A DNA stretch of 7,363 nucleotides from NCBI GenBank assembly GCA_023251335.1, contig JAHEZA010000107.1, positions 1 to 7,363 of the forward strand. The letters are read 5' to 3'. The translations under genes and the position numbers were made by a program. Below are positions 1 through 6,758 of the stretch, in pieces; the stretch's first letter is position 1; the number at the start of each line of letters is the position of its first letter. The stretch is from Chitinophagaceae bacterium (lineage in GTDB: Bacteria > Bacteroidota > Bacteroidia > Chitinophagales > Chitinophagaceae). The notes under the pieces were generated by a model, which was given only the letters and a program-made list of their open reading frames with translations, was not told where the DNA came from and ran no database searches.

Positions 1-3000
1 CATGCAAGTGGTTTCCAGAATACTGCACTATCACCACCAAAGAAAATATGTGGGTTCAGTTCGGAGAACGTGGTTACAAAATTAATATTGAAACCAATCG
101 CAAGTGGTATCAAGGCAAAGATAGCTGCAAGTGCCGTAAGCAGTACCGGGATAATTCTGATCTTTCCGGCTTGTATTACCGCTTCCTTAGTTTTCATTCC
201 CCGTGCTCTTAATTCATCAGCAAAATCTATCACCAATATCGCATTCTTCACTACTATACCTGCCAGGCCTACGATACCTATGCCTGTCATCACAACGGAT
301 ATGTTCATGCCGGTAATAGCGAATCCAAGAATAACTCCGATAACACTGAACAATATTTCAGTAAGGATGATGATAGATTTACTTACTGAATTAAACTGCA
401 ATACCAAAATAAACAGAATCAACATTAATGCAATCACCAGTGCTTTACCAAGAAATGCACCTGTTTCAGCCTGCTGCTGGCCTTCACCAGTTTGCTTAAT
501 GATAACTCCGGGGCCTTTTTTATCAAATTCTTGTATCGCGGTTGTTATTTTTTGGTTTACAGCGGTAGGCGTATATCCTGAAAGTACGTTTGAAAATATA
601 GTAATCACACGCTTCACATCTTTTCTTTTGATACTTCCATACGTGCTGGTGATATCTACATCTACCAGTGAACTGATAGGAATAGATTTCACCTGTCCGC
701 CACTTGCCATATCTCTGAAAACAATATTCATGTTTAGCAAATCTGTAAGACTTTTCCTTTGCACCTCATTATTGCGCAACTGAATTTTATATTCATCTTC
801 GCCTTCTTTTATTTTTGAAACTTCCAAACCGAAAAGAGCGGTTCTTATCTGCTGACCTATCTGCGCTGTTGATACGCCTTCTATCATGGCGCGTTGGCGG
901 TTTATTGATAAGGTTATTTCGGGATTAGTAAGATCCACATCTAATTTTAAGTCTTCAATACCGGGTATCTGCAAACTATCCAGGTAATGTTTCAGTTCTG
1001 TAGCGGTAGAGGTAAGCTCGTCGAAATTTTCACTTGCTACTTCTATATTGATTGGAGGATCAGTGGGTGGACCGTTCTGTTCCTGTGACACCGAGATCTG
1101 CGCTCCCGGGAAACCCTTTGTTACCTGTCTTATAGAATCTAAATAAGGAGAAGTTGCAACTCCATGCCTCTTTTCGAATTCTACAAACGAAACCTGTACC
1201 CTGCCCAGGTTTGGATGCGAAGCCCTGTCGCCACTGTTCGGATCGGCAGCGCCCACAGCCACATTGGAGATAATGCTTTCTACAATCGGGTTTAGTTTTC
1301 CTGAAGGACCGTTAAGAACATTTGCAACCCTTTTCTCAATTACATTAGTTACCGAATCGGTATAATCCACGTTGGTTCCAACAGGCAATTTCAAATAAAC
1401 ATAAATGAAATTCGGATCTCCTTTTGGAAAAAAATCTACCTGTACATTTCTTAATGAGAAAAATATAAGAGAAAATATAAGCAATACAAACGTTCCTAAC
1501 AGTAACCATACCGGGCGCCATTTTGCAACGGCCCATCTCAATAGTTTTTCATAATTGCGCATGATAGCCGGTAGTGCTTTGTTCTGGAACGCATGTATCC
1601 AGCCATCGAACAAATATGTATTCAACACCACAATTATGGATAGCAGAATTAGTATATTTCCGAGAAAAGGAACACCGAAAATATCGAATAAAATACCTGC
1701 CAGTAAAAGAATTAAAAACGGTTTGCTTTTAAATACGCTGGATTTTTTCTTCACTACGTCATTGTCCGGATGATTCATAAAATCGACTGCGAAAACAGGA
1801 TTCATCAGGAAAGCTACAATCAGCGAAGCCGACAAGGTAAAGATGAGCATGGTAGGCAAATAGATCATAAATTTACCAATGATGCCCGGCCAGAAAAGTA
1901 GCGGGAAGAATGGTGCTAACGTGGTAAGCGTACCGGAAAGTACCGGGATAAAAATTTCTCCTGCTGCCATCCTTGCCGATTCCACGGCCGACACTTTTCC
2001 CTTATTTTCCATGAATATGCGGTGGGTGTTTTCTATCACTACAATCGCATCATCCACGATAATGCCCAGCCCGAAGAGCAGCGCAAAAAGTACAATAAAA
2101 TTCAGCGTCACATTTCCACCCACAATCAAATCGGCCGCCGGAAGAAACAGGAAGGCCACAAACATGCTCAGGGGAACAGATAGCGCTACAAAAAAAGCGT
2201 TGGTAACGCCCATAAAGAACATGAGAATCAAAAGAACAAGGATAAAACCGATAACAATAGAATTTACCAAATCATTAAAAGAAGTACGCGTAGCGCGGCT
2301 TTGATCGCCGGTGATTACTACATTCAAATTAGAAGGCAAAATATTTCCCTTCATTTCTGCTACGGATTTCTTAACATCATCGGAAGTCTGTATCAAATTC
2401 TCCCCTGCCCTTTTTATAATATTGAGTGTAACTACATTTTTGCCATTAAGCCGTGCATAGCTTTCACTCGTTTTTACCGTATCTTTTATATTGGCAATGT
2501 CTTTTAAATAAATAGGCATCCCGGAAGTATTGCGCACTATTATTTTATCAATGTCATATACCGTTTTGAACTGCCCTCTTACCTGTAGCGTGCGCTTCAT
2601 ATTTCCGACATCCAGCAAACCACCGGATATGTCCATGTTTTCATTCTTAACTGCTTGAGCGATGTCATTGAAGGTCACACCGGCGCTTCGCATTTTGTAA
2701 TTATCAACGTTAATCTGGAATTCTCTTTCCGGAGCTCCAACAATATCAACACGGGTAATTTCCGGAAGTTCTTCCAATCGATCTTTTGCATCATCAGCAA
2801 ATTTTTTCAAACTCATCAAATCATAATCGCCGCTCAGGTTTACAAACATGATGGGGAATTCGCTAAAACTCACCTCCTGCACATTAGGTTCTTCTGTAAG
2901 ATCAGTAGGCAAATCTTTTTTTGCTTTATCTACCGCGTCCTTCGTTTTTTGCAAAGCCACTTCAGTTTGTACGTTTGTTTCAAACTCTACAGTAATAGCG

Positions 3001-3299
3001 GAATAATCCTGTATAGACGAACTGGTGATTTTATTGATCTTGGCATCTGTAATGCCTTTCAGTTGCTTTTCTATTGGCTTAGTTACCAGGTTTTCCATAT
3101 CCTTCGGGGAGTTGCCCGCATAAATAGTTTGGATGTATATAGTGGGTATTACTATATCCGGGAACTGCTCTTTAGGCAATGTAACAAATTGAAATACTCC
3201 CATCAGTGACACAAAAATGATGAGAAGATAAACCGACGTTTTGTTTTTTATAGCCCAACTGGTAGGCTTAAACTCTTTGTAAGATTCCTTAAAATTCAT
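1..3299 (-). CDS. RND (AcrB-type) efflux permease, inner-membrane subunit, 3' end cut by window
   Basis: Proton-driven inner-membrane pump of a tripartite RND exporter. The frame was checked triplet by triplet and is open from ATG at 3299 to the window edge: 1099 codons, no stop or frameshift. An in-frame TAA at 3335-3333 with no other ATG after it fixes the start. TM1 is at about residues 20-38, followed by the family's LPKEQFPDI stretch. TM2 is at about 342-362. TM4 contains GIIVDDAIVVIEN with Asp416/Asp417, matching the proton-relay pair D407/D408 of AcrB. GPPTDPP (743-749) lies in the second periplasmic half. TM10 contains VVKNAIL with Lys1018, the counterpart of AcrB K940. The visible end, FGGDSAVFWKPLA, is the usual approach to the last TM helix, so roughly 40-60 residues are missing. 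Residues 527-564 form an extra hydrophobic stretch between TM6 and TM7 that AcrB lacks. It is the last of the four operon genes visible. The HAE1-like multidrug class fits best; the substrate is unknown. Confidence 0.96.
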   Translation of the reverse strand, partial: MNFKESYKEFKPTSWAIKNKTSVYLLIIFVSLMGVFQFVTLPKEQFPDIVIPTIYIQTIYAGNSPKDMENLVTKPIEKQLKGITDAKINKITSSSIQDYSAITVEFETNVQTEVALQKTKDAVDKAKKDLPTDLTEEPNVQEVSFSEFPIMFVNLSGDYDLMSLKKFADDAKDRLEELPEITRVDIVGAPEREFQINVDNYKMRSAGVTFNDIAQAVKNENMDISGGLLDVGNMKRTLQVRGQFKTVYDIDKIIVRNTSGMPIYLKDIANIKDTVKTSESYARLNGKNVVTLNIIKRAGENLIQTSDDVKKSVAEMKGNILPSNLNVVITGDQSRATRTSFNDLVNSIVIGFILVLLILMFFMGVTNAFFVALSVPLSMFVAFLFLPAADLIVGGNVTLNFIVLFALLFGLGIIVDDAIVVIENTHRIFMENKGKVSAVESARMAAGEIFIPVLSGTLTTLAPFFPLLFWPGIIGKFMIYLPTMLIFTLSASLIVAFLMNPVFAVDFMNHPDNDVVKKKSSVFKSKPFLILLLAGILFDIFGVPFLGNILILLSIIVVLNTYLFDGWIHAFQNKALPAIMRNYEKLLRWAVAKWRPVWLLLGTFVLLIFSLIFFSLRNVQVDFFPKGDPNFIYVYLKLPVGTNVDYTDSVTNVIEKRVANVLNGPSGKLNPIVESIISNVAVGAADPNSGDRASHPNLGRVQVSFVEFEKRHGVATSPYLDSIRQVTKGFPGAQISVSQEQNGPPTDPPINIEVASENFDELTSTATELKHYLDSLQIPGIEDLKLDVDLTNPEITLSINRQRAMIEGVSTAQIGQQIRTALFGLEVSKIKEGEDEYKIQLRNNEVQRKSLTDLLNMNIVFRDMASGGQVKSIPISSLVDVDITSTYGSIKRKDVKRVITIFSNVLSGYTPTAVNQKITTAIQEFDKKGPGVIIKQTGEGQQQAETGAFLGKALVIALMLILFILVLQFNSVSKSIIILTEILFSVIGVILGFAITGMNISVVMTGIGIVGLAGIVVKNAILVIDFADELRARGMKTKEAVIQAGKIRIIPVLLTALAAIFALIPLAIGFNINFVTTFSELNPHIFFGGDSAVFWKPLA

Positions 3300-3314
3300 A
3301 TAAAGTATTGTTGC

Positions 3315-3328
3315 GCTTTTCGAAAAGC
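3315..3328. repeat. 14-bp perfect palindrome between adaptor and permease genes
   Basis: GCTTTTCGAAAAGC is its own reverse complement and lies in the 44-bp gap, 16 bp before the permease ATG and 15 bp after the adaptor stop. As RNA it could form at most a small hairpin (5-bp stem, TCGA loop). No U-tract follows on the minus strand, so it is not a convincing terminator. It could be a weak processing or stability element, a protein-binding site, or chance. Confidence 0.5.
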
Positions 3329-3343
3329 ATTTTTAAGATTGAT

Positions 3344-4552
3344 CTATTTATCGGTAGTAGTAACGGGTTGACCGTCAAATAAGCCCTGGTATCCTGCAGT
3401 GATTAATTGCTCGCCAGATTGTAGCCCATTTTTTATTTCGATACTGTCGCCGGATAATTTACCTACGGTTACGTCTACTTTTTTGGCAACGGTTACATCT
3501 CCATTTTTTGAGGCTACTAAAACATATTTTCCCTCCTGGCCTGTTTGTATTGTATTTACCGGAATCGCAATCACATTTGGAGCGTTGTAATCCAAAATAT
3601 TTACAATAGCGATCTGGTTAGGTCGAAGAGTAATACCTTTTGGTACTTTTATTTCTGCGTCAAATCCTCGTGTGGTAGCACCAATTGCCTTACTTAAGAA
3701 TGATATCTCGCTTGTAAAAGTTTTATTAGCATCAGTAATATTTACAATTACCTGGGTGCCCTTCTGTATTTGTCCTGTGTAGGTTTCCGGAATCGTAACG
3801 GTGATTTTAAGATCCGCATCATTTACAATTCTTACATATCCACCTGTCAATGGATTTCCGTTGAAAGTTTCGCCCACATGAGTAGTAATATCATCTACAG
3901 TTCCATTAACGTTGCTGTAAACATTGCTTTGGTTGGCCTGGGCCTGGGCTGTGTTTATCTGTGCTTGTATTGCCTTTAATTGATTTTCCAACGTCTCTAC
4001 ATTGGTTTTGCTTTGTAGCAATTGCACTTCGGTTCCGATTTGCTGATCCCAAAGATTTTTTTGTCTATCATAAACTGATTTTGCCAGTGCAAGTTGCGCT
4101 TTTACACTACCCAACTGTTGTTGCACCGATTTCACATTTTGTTGTTGCACCTCATCATCCAGTTTTAAGATTAACTGGCCCTTGTGTACTTTATCACCTT
4201 GCTTTACATAAATAGCTTTTACTTGTCCCGGCTGTCCGGTCGGTGTAACGTAAAAAATACTTTTTGAATCTACAGTTCCCTGCAAACTAAGATAATGTTT
4301 GAAATCAACTTCTTTCACAGGCGCCAGCGCTACCAACTTAGGCTCTTGTATCAACGCAGATGAAGTATCTATTTTTGCTATATCTTTTTCCAGGACAGTA
4401 ATCTTACTGTCCAGATCGTCTTTCCTGGATTTTAATTCTTTCAGTTCAGCTTTTTTGTCAGCCAAAGAGTTTCCTTTTATGCCCGTATCTCCACATGACG
4501 AAACAAGAGATACTAAGATGATAGCCATGCTAATCGTTAATAATTTTTTCAT
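3344..4552 (-). CDS. RND efflux periplasmic adaptor (membrane fusion protein), lipoprotein, 402 aa
   Basis: Links the RND permease to the outer-membrane channel in the periplasm. The ATG at 4552 is chosen because it begins a clear lipoprotein signal: MKK, a hydrophobic run, then the lipobox VSSC with Cys20 as the lipidated residue. An upstream in-frame ATG at 4600 would bury this signal behind 16 polar residues and overlap the channel gene. Domains in order: a charged heptad-like coiled coil (29-62); the first lipoyl half-motif, with GQVKAIYVKQGDKVHKGQ (109-126); an alpha-hairpin rich in Gln (134-206); the second lipoyl half, with VNGTVDDITTHVGE (215-228); a beta-barrel (about 248-320); and a membrane-proximal domain (about 325-395) ending in GLQSGEQLITAGYQGL. 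Length is normal for the HlyD/AcrA family. The extra N-terminal coiled coil before the first beta strand is absent from E. coli AcrA. The stop is TAG. The gene starts 31 bp after the channel gene and ends 44 bp before the permease gene. Confidence 0.95.
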   Translation of the reverse strand: MKKLLTISMAIILVSLVSSCGDTGIKGNSLADKKAELKELKSRKDDLDSKITVLEKDIAKIDTSSALIQEPKLVALAPVKEVDFKHYLSLQGTVDSKSIFYVTPTGQPGQVKAIYVKQGDKVHKGQLILKLDDEVQQQNVKSVQQQLGSVKAQLALAKSVYDRQKNLWDQQIGTEVQLLQSKTNVETLENQLKAIQAQINTAQAQANQSNVYSNVNGTVDDITTHVGETFNGNPLTGGYVRIVNDADLKITVTIPETYTGQIQKGTQVIVNITDANKTFTSEISFLSKAIGATTRGFDAEIKVPKGITLRPNQIAIVNILDYNAPNVIAIPVNTIQTGQEGKYVLVASKNGDVTVAKKVDVTVGKLSGDSIEIKNGLQSGEQLITAGYQGLFDGQPVTTTDK

Positions 4553-4583
4553 TGTTTTAATTGTTATTTGGTACGTTGATGTT

Positions 4584-5999
4584 TTATTGAAGTTTGCCAA
4601 TGGCCGTTAAGAAATCTATCCTTGCATTCACCGCATCATAAAGTGAACTGTAGTAATTATTTTGCGCCGTTACTAAATCTGCTTGTGCCGTGGATATTTC
4701 CTGATTGCTTCCAAGCCCCTGGTCATACTTTAATTTAGCGGCATCGTAAACTTCCTGTGCCAGTTCAATATTTTTACTTTGGTTATCCAGCGTAGAAAGG
4801 GCAGATTTCATACTGATTCTTGATTCTGTGACATCATTGTCAATGGATGCCTTTAATTGCTCCAGCGTGTTTTGTGTTTGCTGGAAGCTAATCTTTGCCT
4901 CTTGTACTTTCGCATTATTATAACCACCTGCATATATCGGAACTTTTAACCGGAACGCTAAAAATGAAGACGGAAAATACTCAGCAGTTGTGAAGTCAAA
5001 TCTTTGTCTTTGAGCGGTGGTGCTATAATTGGCTGCGAACGTGAGCGAAGGCAGCTTGGACAATTTGTATCTTTCTATATTAAATTCCCGCAATTGCAGC
5101 GTATTCTCCAGAAGTTGATATTGCTTTCTATCTGCGTAATCGTAATTCTCATCAAGTAAGTTGGCCTTTAGCTTTTCGTCAGACAACGTATCGGTAAGTA
5201 TGAGCACATCTTTTTGAGGCATATTCATCAAAAATTTAAGGCCAGCCATTCCCGCGTCTAACTGGTTCTGGGTTTTTAATTTTTGCGTTTGAAGATTGCT
5301 CAGTTGAACCTGCACTTTACTTACATCTAACTTTTCAGCGAATCCATTTTGATAGATAATCCTTGTATCATGAAGCAACTTCTCATAATTAGCGATGTTG
5401 GCATCAAGAGAGCCAATTTGTCTCTTACCAACTGTAAGCTGGAAATATATTTTATAAACGTTTGATTTTATCTGCTCTTTGGTGACATCGGCGGCCAGTT
5501 CAGCGTTTTTTATTGCAGCGCTTCTTGCCTTCAGGCCAACAAATACCTGTCCATCAAATAATATTTGATTTAAATCTATACCTGCGTTCAACATCCACGG
5601 TACGCCAAATTGTGCCTGTATAGTTCCGTAATCCGAAGGAGCCACAATGGCTTCTCCGGCGCCGTTTTTTACGCCTTCCTGCGCCAGCACGCCATACGTG
5701 CCTGCTGCAATAAAATTGGGAAACGTTTGTACACCTACATTGGGATTGTAAGTAACACTTCCGTTGCCGCTTATCTGGGGAAGCGCCTGCGCAATGACTT
5801 CCTTATTTTGGGCTTCCTGCATTTGAATATCAAGTAATGCATTCTTCACTGCTACAGCGTTTTTCATAGCATAATCAACGGCCTCCCGTGCGGTAAGCCT
5901 GTGAACGCTATCAGAACTTCCCTGCTGCGCTTTTGTATGTAAGCCGTAGCTGCAGAGCCAAATGCTTAAAATCACTTTAATAAAACTCTTTGTTTTCAT
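4584..5999 (-). CDS. TolC-type outer-membrane efflux channel (OEP family), 471 aa
   Basis: Outer-membrane exit duct of the tripartite pump, expected to be a trimer with a beta-barrel and a long periplasmic alpha-barrel. Residues 1-25 look like a Sec signal peptide (KTK, hydrophobic core, cleavage probably near THTKA/QQ in the HTKAQQ stretch). The mature protein shows the family's internal duplication. Repeat one has ALPQISG (72-78), the barrel strand LFDGQVFVGLKA (147-158) and NGFAEKLDV (218-226). Repeat two has the matching SKLPSL (314-319), PIYAGGYNNAKV (354-365) and QGLGSNQEI (427-435). Long amphipathic helices rich in Gln, Leu and Ala lie between. Length is typical. It is the second gene of the operon, starting 16 bp after the tetR stop, with no Shine-Dalgarno sequence in the gap. 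Cys16 lies in the signal peptide but is preceded by Leu and is not a good lipobox. The outer-membrane gene precedes adaptor and permease, an order I associate with Bacteroidota pumps. Confidence 0.95.
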   Translation of the reverse strand: MKTKSFIKVILSIWLCSYGLHTKAQQGSSDSVHRLTAREAVDYAMKNAVAVKNALLDIQMQEAQNKEVIAQALPQISGNGSVTYNPNVGVQTFPNFIAAGTYGVLAQEGVKNGAGEAIVAPSDYGTIQAQFGVPWMLNAGIDLNQILFDGQVFVGLKARSAAIKNAELAADVTKEQIKSNVYKIYFQLTVGKRQIGSLDANIANYEKLLHDTRIIYQNGFAEKLDVSKVQVQLSNLQTQKLKTQNQLDAGMAGLKFLMNMPQKDVLILTDTLSDEKLKANLLDENYDYADRKQYQLLENTLQLREFNIERYKLSKLPSLTFAANYSTTAQRQRFDFTTAEYFPSSFLAFRLKVPIYAGGYNNAKVQEAKISFQQTQNTLEQLKASIDNDVTESRISMKSALSTLDNQSKNIELAQEVYDAAKLKYDQGLGSNQEISTAQADLVTAQNNYYSSLYDAVNARIDFLTAIGKLQ

Positions 6000-6015
6000 T
6001 GTTGTGCAGATTTGT

Positions 6016-6636
6016 TTATTTTTCGTTTTTTGATTTTTCGTTTTTGTATTTTAATATCAGTTTATATCCTTTCATGCTGGCTATCCCGAATAGAAAATAT
6101 TCAATCAATTGGTGATGAAGCATTACCTGCGGAAATTTTGAACGCGGAAATAATTCTTCATCAAAAGGCAACATCATCGTTTCCAGGCGCACCTTTGCAG
6201 CTAGCTCTGCATTAATATCATCCCGGAATAATTCTTCCTTGATACCTTTTTCAATATTCTCTTTCACTACCCTGAAAAGAAATTCGTATTTAAACTTTTT
6301 AAACTTTTCGTAAGTGAGCGGATGATTTCGTTGTATATCATACAAGAGCGATGGATGCATGTTGTTAAAAATAACTTGTATCATTTCCATTGCCAGAAAG
6401 ACTTCATGAATCGCATTTTGAGATCTTGCCTGGTAATCCTGGCAACACTGCTTGTTAAAGGCAAGCATATCCATGATCACCTGGTCGACCAATTCATTTT
6501 TATCGGAAAAACAATGATAAATCGTCTTTTTTGATACACCCATTTGAGACGCGATCTCATCCATTGTTACCGATTTTACACCGTAACGCCGGTAAAGTTC
6601 ATCTGCCTTCTGTTTTATTCTGTCTTTTAATTCCAT
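6016..6636 (-). CDS. TetR/AcrR-family transcriptional repressor, 206 aa
   Basis: Probable local repressor of the efflux operon. The N-terminal DNA-binding domain is clear: MELKDRIKQKADELYRRYG (1-19) is the first helix, and TMDEIASQMGVSKKTIYHCF (24-43) is the helix-turn-helix, followed by SDKNEL (44-49). The remaining helical domain (about 50-195) should bind ligand and dimerise; it is too variable to name a ligand. It carries adjacent cysteines at 64-65. The ATG at 6636 is preferred to the upstream in-frame ATG at 6744 because TetR proteins normally begin a few residues before this helix, and the 36-residue extension would be translated from the promoter and operator. The C-terminus is a short Lys/Asn/Glu tail, KNEKSKNEK, encoded by a near-perfect 15-bp tandem repeat. 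It is the first gene of the operon, 16 bp before the channel gene, so it probably represses itself together with the pump. Regulation is inferred from position and the inverted repeat. Confidence 0.94.
   Translation of the reverse strand: MELKDRIKQKADELYRRYGVKSVTMDEIASQMGVSKKTIYHCFSDKNELVDQVIMDMLAFNKQCCQDYQARSQNAIHEVFLAMEMIQVIFNNMHPSLLYDIQRNHPLTYEKFKKFKYEFLFRVVKENIEKGIKEELFRDDINAELAAKVRLETMMLPFDEELFPRSKFPQVMLHHQLIEYFLFGIASMKGYKLILKYKNEKSKNEK
6019..6048 (-). repeat. Near-perfect 15-bp tandem repeat at the 3' end of tetR
   Basis: Two copies (6019-6033 and 6034-6048) share TTTTTCGTTTTT on the plus strand and differ near their ends. On the coding strand they give the repeated KNEK of the C-terminal tail KNEKSKNEK just before the stop. 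A short slippage duplication in an A-rich tract is the simplest explanation. Confidence 0.6.
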
Positions 6637-6644
6637 AACGGCGG

Positions 6645-6675
6645 CAAAACTAAGGAAACTTTTTACGTTACCAAA
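6645..6675 (-). promoter_or_regulatory. Predicted Bacteroidota-type promoter of the tetR-efflux operon
   Basis: Read on the minus strand, TTTG (6675-6672) is followed after exactly 19 bp by TAGTTTTG (6652-6645). These match the Bacteroidota -33 (TTTG/TTG) and -7 (TAnnTTTG) elements at the known spacing. The start of transcription would fall at about 6639-6641, only a few bases before the tetR ATG at 6636. No other good promoter was seen ahead of the three pump genes, so this one probably drives the whole operon. Confidence 0.65.
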
Positions 6676-6681
6676 GTTTCC
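6654..6681. promoter_or_regulatory. Candidate TetR operator: inverted repeat with 9-bp perfect arms
   Basis: GGAAACTTT (6654-6662) and AAAGTTTCC (6673-6681) are exact reverse complements separated by 10 bp (TTACGTTACC). The symmetry stops at both outer edges. Size and symmetry suit a TetR dimer or pair of dimers. It begins 18 bp upstream of the tetR start codon and covers the upstream element and nearly all the spacer of the predicted tetR promoter, so binding would block RNA polymerase. That the adjacent TetR protein is the ligand is inferred from location. Confidence 0.75.
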
Positions 6682-6731
6682 AATGATAATTTTTTTAAAA
6701 TCTCTAATTTTAGGGATAAACGGCGCATCGC

Positions 6732-6739
6732 TATCTTTG
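6732..6739 (+). promoter_or_regulatory. Predicted -7 element of the DUF502 gene promoter
   Basis: TATCTTTG is an exact match to the Bacteroidota TAnnTTTG -7 element on the plus strand, 19 bp before the DUF502 start codon. The expected -33 TTTG is poor: only an ATTTTAG stretch (about 6707-6713) sits at the right distance. Transcription would start near 6744-6746, leaving a leader of about 13-15 bases. The candidate TetR operator ends about 50 bp upstream, so repression of this promoter by the same site is possible but not implied. Confidence 0.5.
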
Positions 6740-6758
6740 AACACTAATTATTTTAACG

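Noticed and set aside
1345..1536. Minus-strand 63-codon frame inside the permease gene
   Set aside because: It is in a different frame from the permease, which reads through this region without interruption; it has no start context or family features of its own.
70..3209. Several plus-strand open frames (70-783, 1555-1773, 1879-2304, 2301-2507, 2655-3209) opposite the permease
   Set aside because: All are antisense to a continuous 1099-codon RND permease frame with recognisable family motifs. Their translations are low-complexity and show no family features.
4550..4600. Longer adaptor start at 4600 (418 aa)
   Set aside because: It would place a polar extension before a well-formed lipoprotein signal peptide and overlap the 3' end of the channel gene.
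6696..6712. AT-only inverted repeat (TAAAAT, 5 bp, ATTTTA) in the divergent region
   Set aside because: Six-base arms made only of A and T in an AT-rich stretch are expected by chance.
6634..6744. Longer TetR start at 6744 (242 aa)
   Set aside because: The added 36 residues are encoded by the predicted promoter and operator, and the TetR first helix begins right at the internal Met at 6636.
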